Below are positions 8,239-16,456 of a stretch of 64,000 nt of DNA, one piece after another; position 1 is the stretch's first letter; the number at the start of each line of letters is the position of its first letter. Position numbers and translations under genes: made by a program. The notes under the pieces were generated by a model that saw nothing but the letters and a program-made list of their open reading frames with translations, searched no databases and was not told the DNA's origin. This DNA is from Arthrobacter sp. OAP107 (GTDB taxonomy: Bacteria; Actinomycetota; Actinomycetes; Actinomycetales; Micrococcaceae). The stretch covers positions 5,270,001-5,334,000 of the forward strand of contig NZ_JBEPOK010000001.1 in NCBI RefSeq assembly GCF_040546765.1. The letters run 5' to 3'.

Positions 8239-8925
8239 ATGCTTGGTGTGAGCCTCATCCCAATCCGCTCCGGGTCATCGTCCGGCTCCGGGTCCCCGCC
8301 GGGATCCTCCGCCAGCGCCGGAGGGGAACGCAGCGATGCTGCCCGGAACCGGGAGCTGCTCCTGTGTGCTGCCCGGCAACTCGTGGAGGAGTGCGGAGCA
8401 GACGGCCTGACCATGGACAAGCTGGCGGAGCGCGCGGGCGTGGGCAAGGGGACGGTGTTCCGCCGGTTCGGCAGCCGCGCCGGGCTCATGATGACCCTGC
8501 TCAGCGACGCCGAGGCCGAATTCCAGGGCCGCTTCATGTTCGGGCCGCCGCCGCTTGGTCCCGGGGCGCCGCCGCGCGAACGGCTGATCGCCTTCGGTGC
8601 CGAACGTATCCGCTACGTCCTGGAATACGGCGAGCTCGCGAGGGCCGCCCAGGCGTCGCTGCACAACAGGTTCGAGGCGCCCCCCGCGGTGCTGTGGCAC
8701 CGGCACATTGAGTACCTGTTGCGCTCTGCCGGGTTCGACGCGGACCCGTGGCTGATGGCCATGTCCCTCAGCGCAACCCTCGATCCCGAACGGCTGCTGC
8801 ACGCCGTCCGCGTGCAGCACGTCTCGCCGGAGCGGCTGGAGGAATCCTGGCGGGAGCTGGTCAGCCGGGTCGTCGGCGGTGTTCCGGGCGGTGGCGCCGG
8901 ACCACGAGGTAGCGTGGCACCATGA
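8239..8925 (+). CDS. TetR/AcrR family transcriptional regulator
   Basis: About 228 residues. After a Ser/Gly/Pro-rich N-terminal extension (about 30 residues) the TetR DNA-binding domain is clear: RELLLCAARQLVEECGADGLTMDKLAERAGVGKGTVFRRFGSRAGLM (about 36-82); the rest is the helical ligand and dimer domain. The start could be ATG 8239 or GTG 8248; both precede the extension. It diverges from the FMN reductase and its stop overlaps the next gene's ATG by 4 bases (ATGA), so it is co-transcribed with the Gfo/Idh oxidoreductase. It probably represses one or both neighbours through the 8204-8217 palindrome. The inducer is unknown. Confidence 0.88.
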   Translation: MLGVSLIPIRSGSSSGSGSPPGSSASAGGERSDAARNRELLLCAARQLVEECGADGLTMDKLAERAGVGKGTVFRRFGSRAGLMMTLLSDAEAEFQGRFMFGPPPLGPGAPPRERLIAFGAERIRYVLEYGELARAAQASLHNRFEAPPAVLWHRHIEYLLRSAGFDADPWLMAMSLSATLDPERLLHAVRVQHVSPERLEESWRELVSRVVGGVPGGGAGPRGSVAP

Positions 8926-9974
8926 GCACCGATTCCTCCACTCCCATCCGTACCGCGGTGGTGGGCTTCGGCCTGTCCGGCCGGGTTTTCCATGCGCCGC
9001 TGGTCGCGGCGGACCCCAGCTACTCGCTGGACATGATCGCCACCTCCGACCCCGCCCGGCAGGCGGCCGCCGTGGAGCAGTATCCCGGCGTGAAAACAGT
9101 GCCCGACGGCGATGCGGTCCTTGCGCTGGCCAGTGACCTTGACCTTGTGGTGCTGGGGACTCCGCCGGCCACCCACTATCCGCTGGCGAAGGCCGCGCTG
9201 GAGGCCGGGCTCGACGTCGTGGTGGACAAGCCGTTTGCCGTGACGAGCACACAGGGGCTGGAACTGATCGCGCTCGCAGAGCGGCTGGGACGGGTCCTGA
9301 CGGTGTTCCAGAACCGGCGCTGGGACGGGGACTACCTCACGGTCAGGGCCCTGCTCGACGGCGGGGTGCTGGGGGAGGTCACCCGGTTCGAATCACGTTT
9401 TGAACGCTGGTCGCCCGAGGTTTCGAAGGCCTGGAAGGCGGAGGCGACGGCGGCCGACGGCGGGGGTGTCCTGTTTGACCTCGGTACCCACCTCCTGGAC
9501 CAGGCGCTGCAGCTCTTCGGCCCGGGCGAGCTGGTCCATGCCGAGCTGTTGGCCCGCCGGCCGGGCGAAAAAACGGATGATGACTGCTTCGTGGTGCTGC
9601 GGCACCAGAACGGGGTGCTCAGCCACCTCTGGATGAACATGCTCTGCGCCCAGCAGGGTCCGCGCTACCGGCTGCTTGGCACCGGCGGCGCCTACACCAA
9701 GCATGGCGTTGACCCGCAGGAGCCCTACATTGTGGCCGGCGGCAGCCCGCTGGACGCCGAGTACGGGGTGGAGGCCGCCGAGTGGGCCGGGCAGCTGGGC
9801 CGCGATGGACACCTCGACAGGCTGCCGACCGAGCGCGGCAAATACCCGGAGTTCTACCGGATCCTGGCAGCGAAGATCTCCGACGGCGGCACCGCCTCGG
9901 CCCTGCCGGTTCCGGTGGACCCGGCGGGCCCGGTGGAAGTGCTGAAGTTGATCGAGCAGGCGAGGGCGTTTTAA
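8922..9974 (+). CDS. Gfo/Idh/MocA family NAD(P)-dependent oxidoreductase
   Basis: 350 residues. N-terminal Rossmann fold begins RTAVVGFGLSGRVFHAPLV; the conserved catalytic-lysine motif reads VVDKPFA near residue 105 (E/D-K-P); the C-terminal alpha/beta domain contains GGGVLFDLGTHLLDQ (about 183-197), where Asp and His act in substrate binding and proton transfer in this family. Members oxidise or reduce sugars, inositols or their derivatives, usually in the cytosol. It overlaps the tetR stop by 4 bases, so expression is coupled. A strong two-sided hairpin at 9984-10037 follows. The substrate is not identifiable. Confidence 0.9.
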   Translation: MSTDSSTPIRTAVVGFGLSGRVFHAPLVAADPSYSLDMIATSDPARQAAAVEQYPGVKTVPDGDAVLALASDLDLVVLGTPPATHYPLAKAALEAGLDVVVDKPFAVTSTQGLELIALAERLGRVLTVFQNRRWDGDYLTVRALLDGGVLGEVTRFESRFERWSPEVSKAWKAEATAADGGGVLFDLGTHLLDQALQLFGPGELVHAELLARRPGEKTDDDCFVVLRHQNGVLSHLWMNMLCAQQGPRYRLLGTGGAYTKHGVDPQEPYIVAGGSPLDAEYGVEAAEWAGQLGRDGHLDRLPTERGKYPEFYRILAAKISDGGTASALPVPVDPAGPVEVLKLIEQARAF

Positions 9975-9983
9975 ACACCGGTG

Positions 9984-10037
9984 GACTGCTCCGTAGCTGC
10001 CGTTTTGGGGGTCCAAAAGGGCGGTTGCGGAGCAGTC
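9984..10037. terminator. bidirectional hairpin between convergent genes
   Basis: Arms 9984-10006 and 10015-10037 pair at 19 of 23 positions; the outer 10 bp (GACTGCTCCG / CGGAGCAGTC) are perfect. The TTTT next to the loop on one side and AAAA on the other suit termination in both directions between the oxidoreductase (plus) and ald (minus). The 14-base spacing to the ald stop fits. Confidence 0.65.
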
Positions 10038-10050
10038 GACGGTGATAAAC

Positions 10051-11169
10051 CTACGCGGAAACCAGCTCGTGCCAGTCCGCCACGAGGGGCAGGTCGTGTG
10101 CCTCGGAAACCGAGTGGTGCGCCACGTGGCCGGCAGCGATGTTCAGGCCGGCAGCGAGGGCGGGGTCCTTTTCGAAGGCTGCCTTCACGCCGAGGTTGGC
10201 CAGCGCAACGCCGTAACGGAGCGTGACGTTGGTCAGCGCGTAGGTGGAGGTGTTCGGGACGGCGCCGGGCATGTTGGCCACGCAGTAGAAGATCGTGTTG
10301 TGGACCTTGTAGGTGGGTTCCTGGTGCGTGGTGGGGTGGGTGTCCTCGAAGCAGCCGCCCTGGTCCACTGCGATGTCCACAAGCACCGAGCCGGGCTTCA
10401 TCCGGGCCACGAGTTCGTTGGTCACCAGCTTCGGGGCCTTGGCGCCGGGGATCAGGACGGATCCGATCACGAGGTCGGCGTCCACCACGGACTTCTCGAT
10501 CTCGTACTTGTTGGACGCCACGGTCTTGAGCCGGCCCTGGTACTGGGCGTCGAGTTCGCGCAGCCTGTTGATGTTGATGTCCAGGATGGTGACGTCGGCG
10601 CCGAGGCCCAGGGCCATGGCGGCAGCGTTGGTGCCTGCGACGCCTGCGCCCAGGACCACGACCTTGGCGGGGCGGACGCCGGGGACGCCGCCGAGCAGCA
10701 CGCCCTTGCCGCCGGCGGGCGCCATCAGCGACGTCGCACCGACCTGGACGGACAGCCGGCCGGCCACCTCGGACATGGGGGCGAGCAGGGGCAGGGTGCG
10801 GCCTTCCTGCACGGTTTCGTAGGCGATGGCGGTGACGCCGGAGTTGATAAGCTCCTGGGTCAGTTCGGGCTCGGCGGCCAGGTGCAGGTAGGTGAAGAGG
10901 ATCAGGCCCTTGCGGAAGCGGTGGTACTCGGCCTTGATGGGTTCCTTGACCTTCATCACCATGCCCGCGCGGGACCAGACCTCATCGGCGTCGGCGACGA
11001 TCTCGGCGCCCGCGATGGCATATTCCTCGTCGGTGATGCCGGAACCCAGGCCCGCGCCGCGCTCCACCAGGACCGTGTGGCCGTGGGTGCGGAATTCGTG
11101 AACCCCGGCGGCCGTGATGGCGACGCGGAATTCGTTGTTCTTGATCTCTTTGGGGACACCGATGATCAT
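10051..11169 (-). CDS. ald: alanine dehydrogenase
   Basis: 372 residues, the normal length. It opens MIIGVPKEIKNNEFRVAIT; the pyruvate/alanine-binding and catalytic residues equivalent to Lys74 and His95 of the mycobacterial enzyme fall at K75 (KVKEP) and H96 (TYLHLA); the NAD-binding fold has VVVLGAGVAGTNAA near residue 171. It converts L-alanine plus NAD+ to pyruvate, ammonia and NADH, reversibly, as a cytosolic hexamer. It diverges from a PucR/CdaR-type regulator at 11404; in Bacillus the PucR-type AdeR activates ald, and the same arrangement here suggests the same role. The 234-base spacer holds a TATTCT -10-like box for ald (minus strand, 11231-11236). Confidence 0.97.
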   Translation of the reverse strand: MIIGVPKEIKNNEFRVAITAAGVHEFRTHGHTVLVERGAGLGSGITDEEYAIAGAEIVADADEVWSRAGMVMKVKEPIKAEYHRFRKGLILFTYLHLAAEPELTQELINSGVTAIAYETVQEGRTLPLLAPMSEVAGRLSVQVGATSLMAPAGGKGVLLGGVPGVRPAKVVVLGAGVAGTNAAAMALGLGADVTILDININRLRELDAQYQGRLKTVASNKYEIEKSVVDADLVIGSVLIPGAKAPKLVTNELVARMKPGSVLVDIAVDQGGCFEDTHPTTHQEPTYKVHNTIFYCVANMPGAVPNTSTYALTNVTLRYGVALANLGVKAAFEKDPALAAGLNIAAGHVAHHSVSEAHDLPLVADWHELVSA

Positions 11170-11403
11170 TTTATGGGCTCCAGATTCGATGGCTGCAAGG
11201 CCGGAATGTGTGGGGGAAGTTGTGATTCCAGAATAGATCCGGCTGTGAGGCGCACTACAGGAACCGGCCGCCTCCGCCGGAGCAAAACCGCGTATTTCCG
11301 GGGTTTCTCGCCGCCGTGGTTCGACTAATGTCGACCGCCGGGGCGTCAGGTGTCGCCTGATGTCCGTTCGCCCCAGGCACTCCGGCGGACGTAGTCTGTC
11401 AGC

Positions 11404-12621
11404 ATGCAGCAGGATGTTGAACAGCTCGTGGAACGGGTGGCCCTCAAGCTGGGCCGCGGGCTTTCACTGGAAGACCTCGACGGACTTTTGCTCGCCTACA
11501 GCTCCAACCAGTCGCACGCGGACCGGGTCCGGGTGAACTTCCTGCTGAGCAAGCGGGTGCCGCTGGACGTCAAAAACTGGCAGCTCTCTCACGGCATCGC
11601 CACCGCGGTCCGGCCCGTGGTGGTACCCGCCAACGATGATCTCGGGATGCTTGGGCGCGTCTGCGTCCCGCTGCTGGTCCGCGGGTTCCGGGTGGGCTAC
11701 CTGTGGGTGCAGCTGGACGTTGAGGACCAAAGTGCGACGGCGATCCTCGCCGAACTGCCCGGCGTCCGGGACGATCTGGATGTGCTCTCCGGACTGCTGC
11801 TGGACTCCAACACCGCCGAGTCCGAGTTCCGGCGCAGCCGCGAACGGGAGTTCCTGGCAGCCTGTGCCGGGGAAGCCAACGCCGTGGCCGCCGTGGCGGG
11901 TTGGAAGGAAGTGCAGGACCGCGGGCCCTGGCAGCTGGTGACGGTCCTCGACGCGGATGGCTGGATGGCCGGTCCGGATCCGATCGCCTCGACGCTCATC
12001 CACCGCGCCGCGGCGCTGCAGGCCACCATCGGCGTGGACGCCGTCCTGTTCAGCGCCGGCGCGGAGACCCATTCGGTGGTTCTCTTCCGCGAGTCCACGG
12101 GCCGCGCCAGCCAGGCGCAGGTCCTGGTGCACTACCAGCTGGAGCTCGCCAAGCGTTCCGGCAGGTCCGTGGAGCGGATCATCCTGGGGACCAGTGAGGG
12201 ATTCGGCCGCATCAAAGATCTGGCCGAGGCGTACCGGCAGTCCAAGGTGGCCGCCCTGGCAGCCGCAGTGGATCCGCGGCTCGGCGAGCTGGTGGACTGC
12301 CGCGCCACGGGCGTTTATCAGCTCCTGGCATCGGCAGGCGGCGGCGCGGGGGTCTGGAGCGATGCAAGTTCGGTGAATTTCCGGGCCCTTGAGGACCATG
12401 ACCGGAACGGGGAGCTGCTGCCCGTACTGGAACTGCTGTACGACAATGATGGTTCGGTCCAGGACGTTGCCGAAAAACTGCACCTGCACCGCAGCAGCAT
12501 CTACAACCGGCTGGGCCGCATCCGCCAGTTGCTGGGCGTGGATCCGCTCAAGGGGATGGTGCGCTTAGAGCTGCACGCGGCCCTGAAAGCGCGGCGCTGG
12601 GCATCAAGGCCAAGAATTTAG
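11404..12621 (+). CDS. PucR/CdaR-type transcriptional regulator, probable activator of ald
   Basis: 405 residues. The C-terminal about 55 residues are the PucR-type helix-turn-helix (DGSVQDVAEKLHLHRSSIYNRLGRIRQLLGVDP); the middle resembles the GGDEF-like domain of CdaR/PucR proteins; the N-terminal domain is a sensory region (VAVP-like PLLVRGFRVGYLWVQLD). Proteins of this type activate amino-acid or sugar-acid catabolic genes in response to substrate. Its position divergent from ald parallels AdeR-ald of Bacillus, a PucR-type activator. The ATG at 11404 lacks a strong ribosome site. The target is inferred from the neighbourhood, not shown by the sequence. Confidence 0.88.
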   Translation: MQQDVEQLVERVALKLGRGLSLEDLDGLLLAYSSNQSHADRVRVNFLLSKRVPLDVKNWQLSHGIATAVRPVVVPANDDLGMLGRVCVPLLVRGFRVGYLWVQLDVEDQSATAILAELPGVRDDLDVLSGLLLDSNTAESEFRRSREREFLAACAGEANAVAAVAGWKEVQDRGPWQLVTVLDADGWMAGPDPIASTLIHRAAALQATIGVDAVLFSAGAETHSVVLFRESTGRASQAQVLVHYQLELAKRSGRSVERIILGTSEGFGRIKDLAEAYRQSKVAALAAAVDPRLGELVDCRATGVYQLLASAGGGAGVWSDASSVNFRALEDHDRNGELLPVLELLYDNDGSVQDVAEKLHLHRSSIYNRLGRIRQLLGVDPLKGMVRLELHAALKARRWASRPRI

Positions 12622-12628
12622 TAAGCGG

Positions 12629-12952
12629 CTATGCGGCTGTGCCCTCGCCGCTGGGCAGCTGCTCGGCCGCACGGTCGGCGGCCAGTTCGGAGGCCCGTTC
12701 GGTGGTCCACTCGGCAGGCCGCTCTGCTGCCCGTTCCGGCGCGGCGCCCTCGGGAGGGTGCTGCGGGAGCCCCTGGAGCCGGGTGCCGAGCTTGGCCACG
12801 CGGCTCTGGACCCACAGGGAAACTGCCACGAAGACCACACAGCTGGAGGTAAAGACGGCGGTGTTGTTCAGGCCCATGATCATTCCGAGGGCAGCCGCCA
12901 CACCCATTGCGACGATGCCCGCCACGATGTGCAACCCCCTGAATCTCACCAC
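12629..12952 (-). CDS. small membrane protein of unknown function with charged tail
   Basis: 107 residues. Two hydrophobic segments at about 7-27 (HIVAGIVAMGVAAALGMIMG) and 31-50 (VFTSSCVVFVAVSLWVQ) are followed by a hydrophilic, Ala/Glu/Arg-rich tail with repeated AER/AEW/ASE/ADR turns (about 68-100). I do not recognise the family. It is convergent with the PucR gene, 7 bases from its stop. The tail may be cytoplasmic and helical; no enzymatic motif is visible. Confidence 0.6.
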   Translation of the reverse strand: MVRFRGLHIVAGIVAMGVAAALGMIMGLNNTAVFTSSCVVFVAVSLWVQSRVAKLGTRLQGLPQHPPEGAAPERAAERPAEWTTERASELAADRAAEQLPSGEGTAA

Positions 12953-13268
12953 GAATAAAGAGTAACCCTGCGCGCCAGCCGGAAGCCCGGGTTCCGGTGG
13001 ATCGTTGCTTGATCCTTATCACCCCGTCATTTTCGCGGGGAGACTAGTCCCGGAGGGTGAGGTTGGGCCCCAGCAGAACCACCACCGGCTCGCGGAGCGA
13101 AATCAACGTACGGACCAACGGCCACGGGGAAGTTGGCTAGTTCCTGCTTCAGGTACAGGAATTCGCTGCGAGGCTCTTCCGATTACCTCAGTCTTTGCAC
13201 GTTAACGTTTGGACCAGTGCCGGACCCGGCTTTACTTCCGGTTTTCGGCGTCGGAAGCCCCGGCAGCG
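12953..13268. other. 316-base intergenic region without a recognised gene
   Basis: It lies between the start of a small membrane protein gene and the end of an HTH gene, both on the minus strand. I see no convincing open frame with a ribosome site, no tRNA-like cloverleaf and no strong terminator; base composition is a little richer in A/T than the flanks around 13140-13240. It presumably holds the promoter of the 12629-12952 gene. Confidence 0.4.
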
Positions 13269-13649
13269 TCAGCTGCCCGCCTGCTTCTTTTTCTGCCCTT
13301 CCAGCCAGCTCATGATGGCAGCCAGCCGGATGCGGCGGTGCGTGCCGCGGTATTCCACCGGGATCTCACCCCGGTCCGTCATGTTCCGTAGGTAGGTGTG
13401 GGAGATTCCGGCCAGTTCGGCCGCCTGGGAGGTGGTCAGCATTTCCTCCACGCTGCTCACGGTCACCGCTTCGCCGCGGCTGAACCGTGCCAGAAGGTCG
13501 ACGACGGCGTCCCTCGCCTGGGGCGGGAGGCGGTGGACGGTCCCGTCAACGAACACGGTAATGTCAGTTCCGCCGTCGAGCGCGCGCTGCAGCGCCAGCG
13601 CGTCGTCGGCAGGAAGGGCGGGCGCCACCCTGGGAGCAATCAGAGCCAT
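13269..13649 (-). CDS. orphan excisionase/antitoxin-type helix-turn-helix protein
   Basis: 126 residues. The C-terminal half is a MerR/excisionase-like HTH of the kind found in toxin-antitoxin antitoxins: LTTSQAAELAGISHTYLRNMTDRGEIPVEYRGTHRRIRLAAIMSWLE (about 70-117). The N-terminal half (LPADDALALQRALDGGTDITVFVDGTVHRLPPQARDAVVDLLARFSRGE) resembles the small domain often preceding this HTH. The family usually sits upstream of a PIN or other toxin gene, but here the gene downstream on the same strand (12629-12952) is a small membrane protein and no PIN domain is seen. It is divergent from the alpha/beta hydrolase (48-base spacer), which it may regulate instead. Confidence 0.82.
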   Translation of the reverse strand: MALIAPRVAPALPADDALALQRALDGGTDITVFVDGTVHRLPPQARDAVVDLLARFSRGEAVTVSSVEEMLTTSQAAELAGISHTYLRNMTDRGEIPVEYRGTHRRIRLAAIMSWLEGQKKKQAGS

Positions 13650-13697
13650 GGCAGAAGCCTAACCGCTGCGGAACCGTCGGTTGGATATGCTCGGCGG

Positions 13698-14552
13698 ATG
13701 AGACTTGCCGGTGGAACAGCAGTGACGGCGAACGGCCTGACGGGCCGCTTGTATTCCGCAAACGTGCCTGCGGCCACGGGGCAGCCGGCCTACGTGCTGC
13801 TCCACGGCATCGGCGTATCCCACCGCTACCTCGCCGGATTGCACATGGAACTGGCCCGCCCGGAAGGACAGAACGAGCCGCCCGAAGAACAGTACCGGCC
13901 GGCGGAGGGCGTCGAGGCGGGTGCCGCCGTCTACTCTTTCGACCTGCCGGGTTTCGGCGGCACGCCGCGCCCGGGGCGCCAGGTGACCGTCGAGGACTAT
14001 GCGGCCTTCGTCGCCGCGGTACTGGAGGAGCGTGGCGTGGCGTCCTGCATTGTGGTGGGCCATTCCATGGGCGCGCAGTTTGCGGTGGAGCTGGCACTTC
14101 AGGCGCCCGGGCTGGTGGCCCGGACAGTGCTTATGGGTCCTGTGGTGGATCCCGCCCGCAGGAGTGCCGCCTGGCACGCGCTGGCGCTCACCCGGGATGC
14201 CCTGTTCAGCGAGCCGCCCAGCGCCAACGCCGTGGTCTTCACCGACTATTTCCGGGCGGGGATGCGGTGGTATGTGACCGAACTGCCCGTGATGATGGAG
14301 TACCCGCTCGATACCCGGATCCGGGGTGTTGCGCAGCCGGTGCTCGTGCTCCGCGGCGGAAGGGATCCGATTGCGCGCCGGCCGTGGTGCGAACAGCTCG
14401 CTGCGCAGGCACCGGACGGGGCGTTTGCCGAGGTGCGCGGACGCGGGCACGTGGTTCAGGAGACCGCTACCGAAGATGTTGCCCGGATTATCCGGAGTTG
14501 GGCCGGCACCGCTGCCGAGGGCTCGGCGGCGGCAGGCGGATCGACGGCCTGA
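13698..14552 (+). CDS. alpha/beta hydrolase
   Basis: 284 residues with a full catalytic triad candidate: nucleophile S123 in GHSMGA, acid D223 in GGRDPI and base H251 in GRGHVV; the oxyanion strand is VLLHGIGVSHRY near residue 35. The family includes esterases, haloperoxidases and C-C hydrolases of the cytosol; nothing fixes the substrate. The start ATG 13698 is chosen because upstream in-frame sequence lies across the divergent HTH gene. It ends in a two-sided terminator shared with ptsI. Confidence 0.9.
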   Translation: MRLAGGTAVTANGLTGRLYSANVPAATGQPAYVLLHGIGVSHRYLAGLHMELARPEGQNEPPEEQYRPAEGVEAGAAVYSFDLPGFGGTPRPGRQVTVEDYAAFVAAVLEERGVASCIVVGHSMGAQFAVELALQAPGLVARTVLMGPVVDPARRSAAWHALALTRDALFSEPPSANAVVFTDYFRAGMRWYVTELPVMMEYPLDTRIRGVAQPVLVLRGGRDPIARRPWCEQLAAQAPDGAFAEVRGRGHVVQETATEDVARIIRSWAGTAAEGSAAAGGSTA

Positions 14553-14560
14553 AACCCAAA

Positions 14561-14594
14561 AAGCAGGCGGGCATCCGGAACTCCGGATGCCCGC
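14561..14594. terminator. bidirectional terminator between hydrolase and ptsI
   Basis: Perfect inverted repeat, arms of up to 16 bases (CAGGCGGGCATCCGGA and its complement), with an AAAAAG run on one side. It lies 8 bases after the plus-strand hydrolase stop and 13 bases beyond the ptsI stop on the minus strand, so it serves both. Confidence 0.8.
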
Positions 14595-14607
14595 CTGACT
14601 TTGCGGG

Positions 14608-16293
14608 TTACAGTCCGAGTTCTTCCAGGACGGGCAGCTTCTCCCGGACCCAGGCCCGGGCTTCCACGGCGCTGGGCGCGGACAGTGCCAGCTTGGCCAG
14701 TTCCTGGGCCTCTGCGAGCGTGACGGTCTTCAGCACGGCGGCCACCGCCGCCAGCGACCGGGCGGTCATGGACAGTGTGGTGACGCCCAGGCCTGTCAGC
14801 ACGACGGCGAGGGCCGGGTCCGCCGCGGCCTCTCCGCAGACGCCCACCGGCTTGTTGTGCCCCTCTGCCCTGGATCCCTCGACGGTCAGGCCCACGAGGC
14901 GCAGCACGGCAGGCTGCCACGGGGTGTTCAGGCCGGCGAGCGGACCCAGCTGGCGGTCGGCGGCCATGGCGTACTGGGTGAGGTCGTTGGTTCCCAGGCT
15001 GGCGAACGCCACTTCGCGCAGGATGGTGTCGGCAGTGAGGGCGGCGGAGGGAACCTCCACCATCACGCCTGGCGTCTTAATGCCGGCCTCGGCACACATG
15101 GTGGCGAAACGGGCGGCCTCCTCCGCCGTCGAAATCATCGGAGCCATGACCCACACGTCGGCCTCCGACTCCTTTTCGGCCTTCGCGATCGCCTCCAGCT
15201 GCCGGTCCAGGACGCCGGGGGTGGTGAAGTCGGTGCGGTAGCCGCGCACACCCAGGGCAGGGTTGGGTTCGGTGGAGTCGGTGAGGAAGGGAAGCGGCTT
15301 GTCGGCGCCGGCGTCCAGGGTGCGGAGCACCACCTTCTTGCCGGGGAAGGCATCGAAAACGCCCTTGTACGCTGCGGCCTGTTCCTCGACGGTGGGCTCG
15401 GTGTCACGTTCCAGGAAGCAGAACTCGGTGCGGAACAGTCCCACGCCCTGGGCCCCGAGCTTGGCCGCGGCCTGGGCGTCTTTGGCGCCGCCCACGTTGG
15501 CGAGGAGGGGCACCAGGTGACCGTCCGCCGTCGAACCCGTCCCGCTGAATTCGGCCAGGAGGGACGCCGTGGCGGCCCAGGCCTCGGCGGTTGCGCGCAG
15601 TGAGTCGTCCGGATTGGCCGTGATGGAACCGGCGGCACCGTCGACGTACACCTCCGTACCGTCCGGGAGTTCGTCCACGCCGATGGCGGCCACGACGGCG
15701 GGAAGGCCGAGTGAGCGCGCGATGATCGCGGTGTGGGACTGCGGACCGCCGCCGGCGGTCACCAGGGCGAGGACCTTGTTGGGATCGAGGGTGGCAGTGT
15801 CGGCAGGGGCCAGGTCCTCGGCCACCAGGATGAAGGGTTCGTTGGACGACGGGATCCCCGGGGCGGGCACACCGCGGAGTTCGGCCACGATGCGGGCACG
15901 GACATCCAGGACGTCGGTGGCGCGTTCCGCCATGTAGCCGCCCAGGTTGTGCAGCATTTCCGAAACCGACGAGCCGGATTCCCAGATGGCCCGCTGCGGC
16001 GAGGTGCCGCGTGCGATCAGCTTCGCGGCGCCCTTGATCAGCATGGTGTCCTTGGCCATCAGGGCCGTGGCTTCCAGGACGGCCTTGCCATCACCGGTGG
16101 CGTGGTCCGCGCGGGCGCGCAGCTCATCGTGGACGGCCCCCGCTGCAGCCTTCAGTGCTGCCGTGGCATCTTCGGGTGTGGTGCCGGCAGCCAGCTGTTC
16201 GCCGGCCGGAGGTTCGCTGATGGGCTTGGGCATCTGGCGGATCGTGCCGATGATGCGGCCGGGGCTGACGCCTACTCCTGGGAAGTTCTGCAC
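14608..16293 (-). CDS. ptsI: phosphoenolpyruvate-protein phosphotransferase, PTS enzyme I
   Basis: 561 residues, slightly shorter than the E. coli enzyme (575). It transfers phosphate from PEP to HPr, the first step of all PTS sugar uptake, in the cytosol. The phosphorylated histidine is H187 in GGGPQSHTAIIARSLGLPAV; the PEP-binding C-terminal barrel shows GLFRTEFCFLERD, GVRGYR, MVEVPSAAL, FASLGTNDLTQY and GVCGEAAADP (active-site Cys). The start is GTG with GAGGA upstream. It diverges from the tetR-mtlA-mtlD unit; a TACAAT -10 box for ptsI (16404-16409, minus strand) and a 15-bp palindrome (16424-16438) lie between, suggesting joint control. No HPr gene is in the window. Confidence 0.96.
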   Translation of the reverse strand: MQNFPGVGVSPGRIIGTIRQMPKPISEPPAGEQLAAGTTPEDATAALKAAAGAVHDELRARADHATGDGKAVLEATALMAKDTMLIKGAAKLIARGTSPQRAIWESGSSVSEMLHNLGGYMAERATDVLDVRARIVAELRGVPAPGIPSSNEPFILVAEDLAPADTATLDPNKVLALVTAGGGPQSHTAIIARSLGLPAVVAAIGVDELPDGTEVYVDGAAGSITANPDDSLRATAEAWAATASLLAEFSGTGSTADGHLVPLLANVGGAKDAQAAAKLGAQGVGLFRTEFCFLERDTEPTVEEQAAAYKGVFDAFPGKKVVLRTLDAGADKPLPFLTDSTEPNPALGVRGYRTDFTTPGVLDRQLEAIAKAEKESEADVWVMAPMISTAEEAARFATMCAEAGIKTPGVMVEVPSAALTADTILREVAFASLGTNDLTQYAMAADRQLGPLAGLNTPWQPAVLRLVGLTVEGSRAEGHNKPVGVCGEAAADPALAVVLTGLGVTTLSMTARSLAAVAAVLKTVTLAEAQELAKLALSAPSAVEARAWVREKLPVLEELGL

Positions 16294-16423
16294 TGAAGGT
16301 CCTCGTTCTCTGCCGGTAGCCAGGCCCGCCGGTATCTGCCCGGGCGGGAGCCCGGAAGCCCGGAACGGCTACGTCCGAAGCTGCTTTGCGGTGCCTGAAA
16401 AAAATTGTATGTGATTCAGTTCA

Positions 16424-16438
16424 TATAGCGTTGCTATA
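16424..16438. promoter_or_regulatory. palindromic operator candidate between ptsI and the mannitol regulator gene
   Basis: Perfect TATAGC-GTT-GCTATA repeat, 19 bases before the tetR start and about 15 bases upstream of the ptsI -10 box. It is well placed to block both divergent promoters when bound by the TetR-family protein. No second copy was seen immediately before mtlA. Confidence 0.55.
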
Positions 16439-16456
16439 GGTGCTAGGGTAGCGGTT

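Noticed and set aside
12953..13268. Possible small gene or tRNA in the 316-base gap
   Set aside because: No open frame with a ribosome site and no cloverleaf-like pairing could be found by eye.
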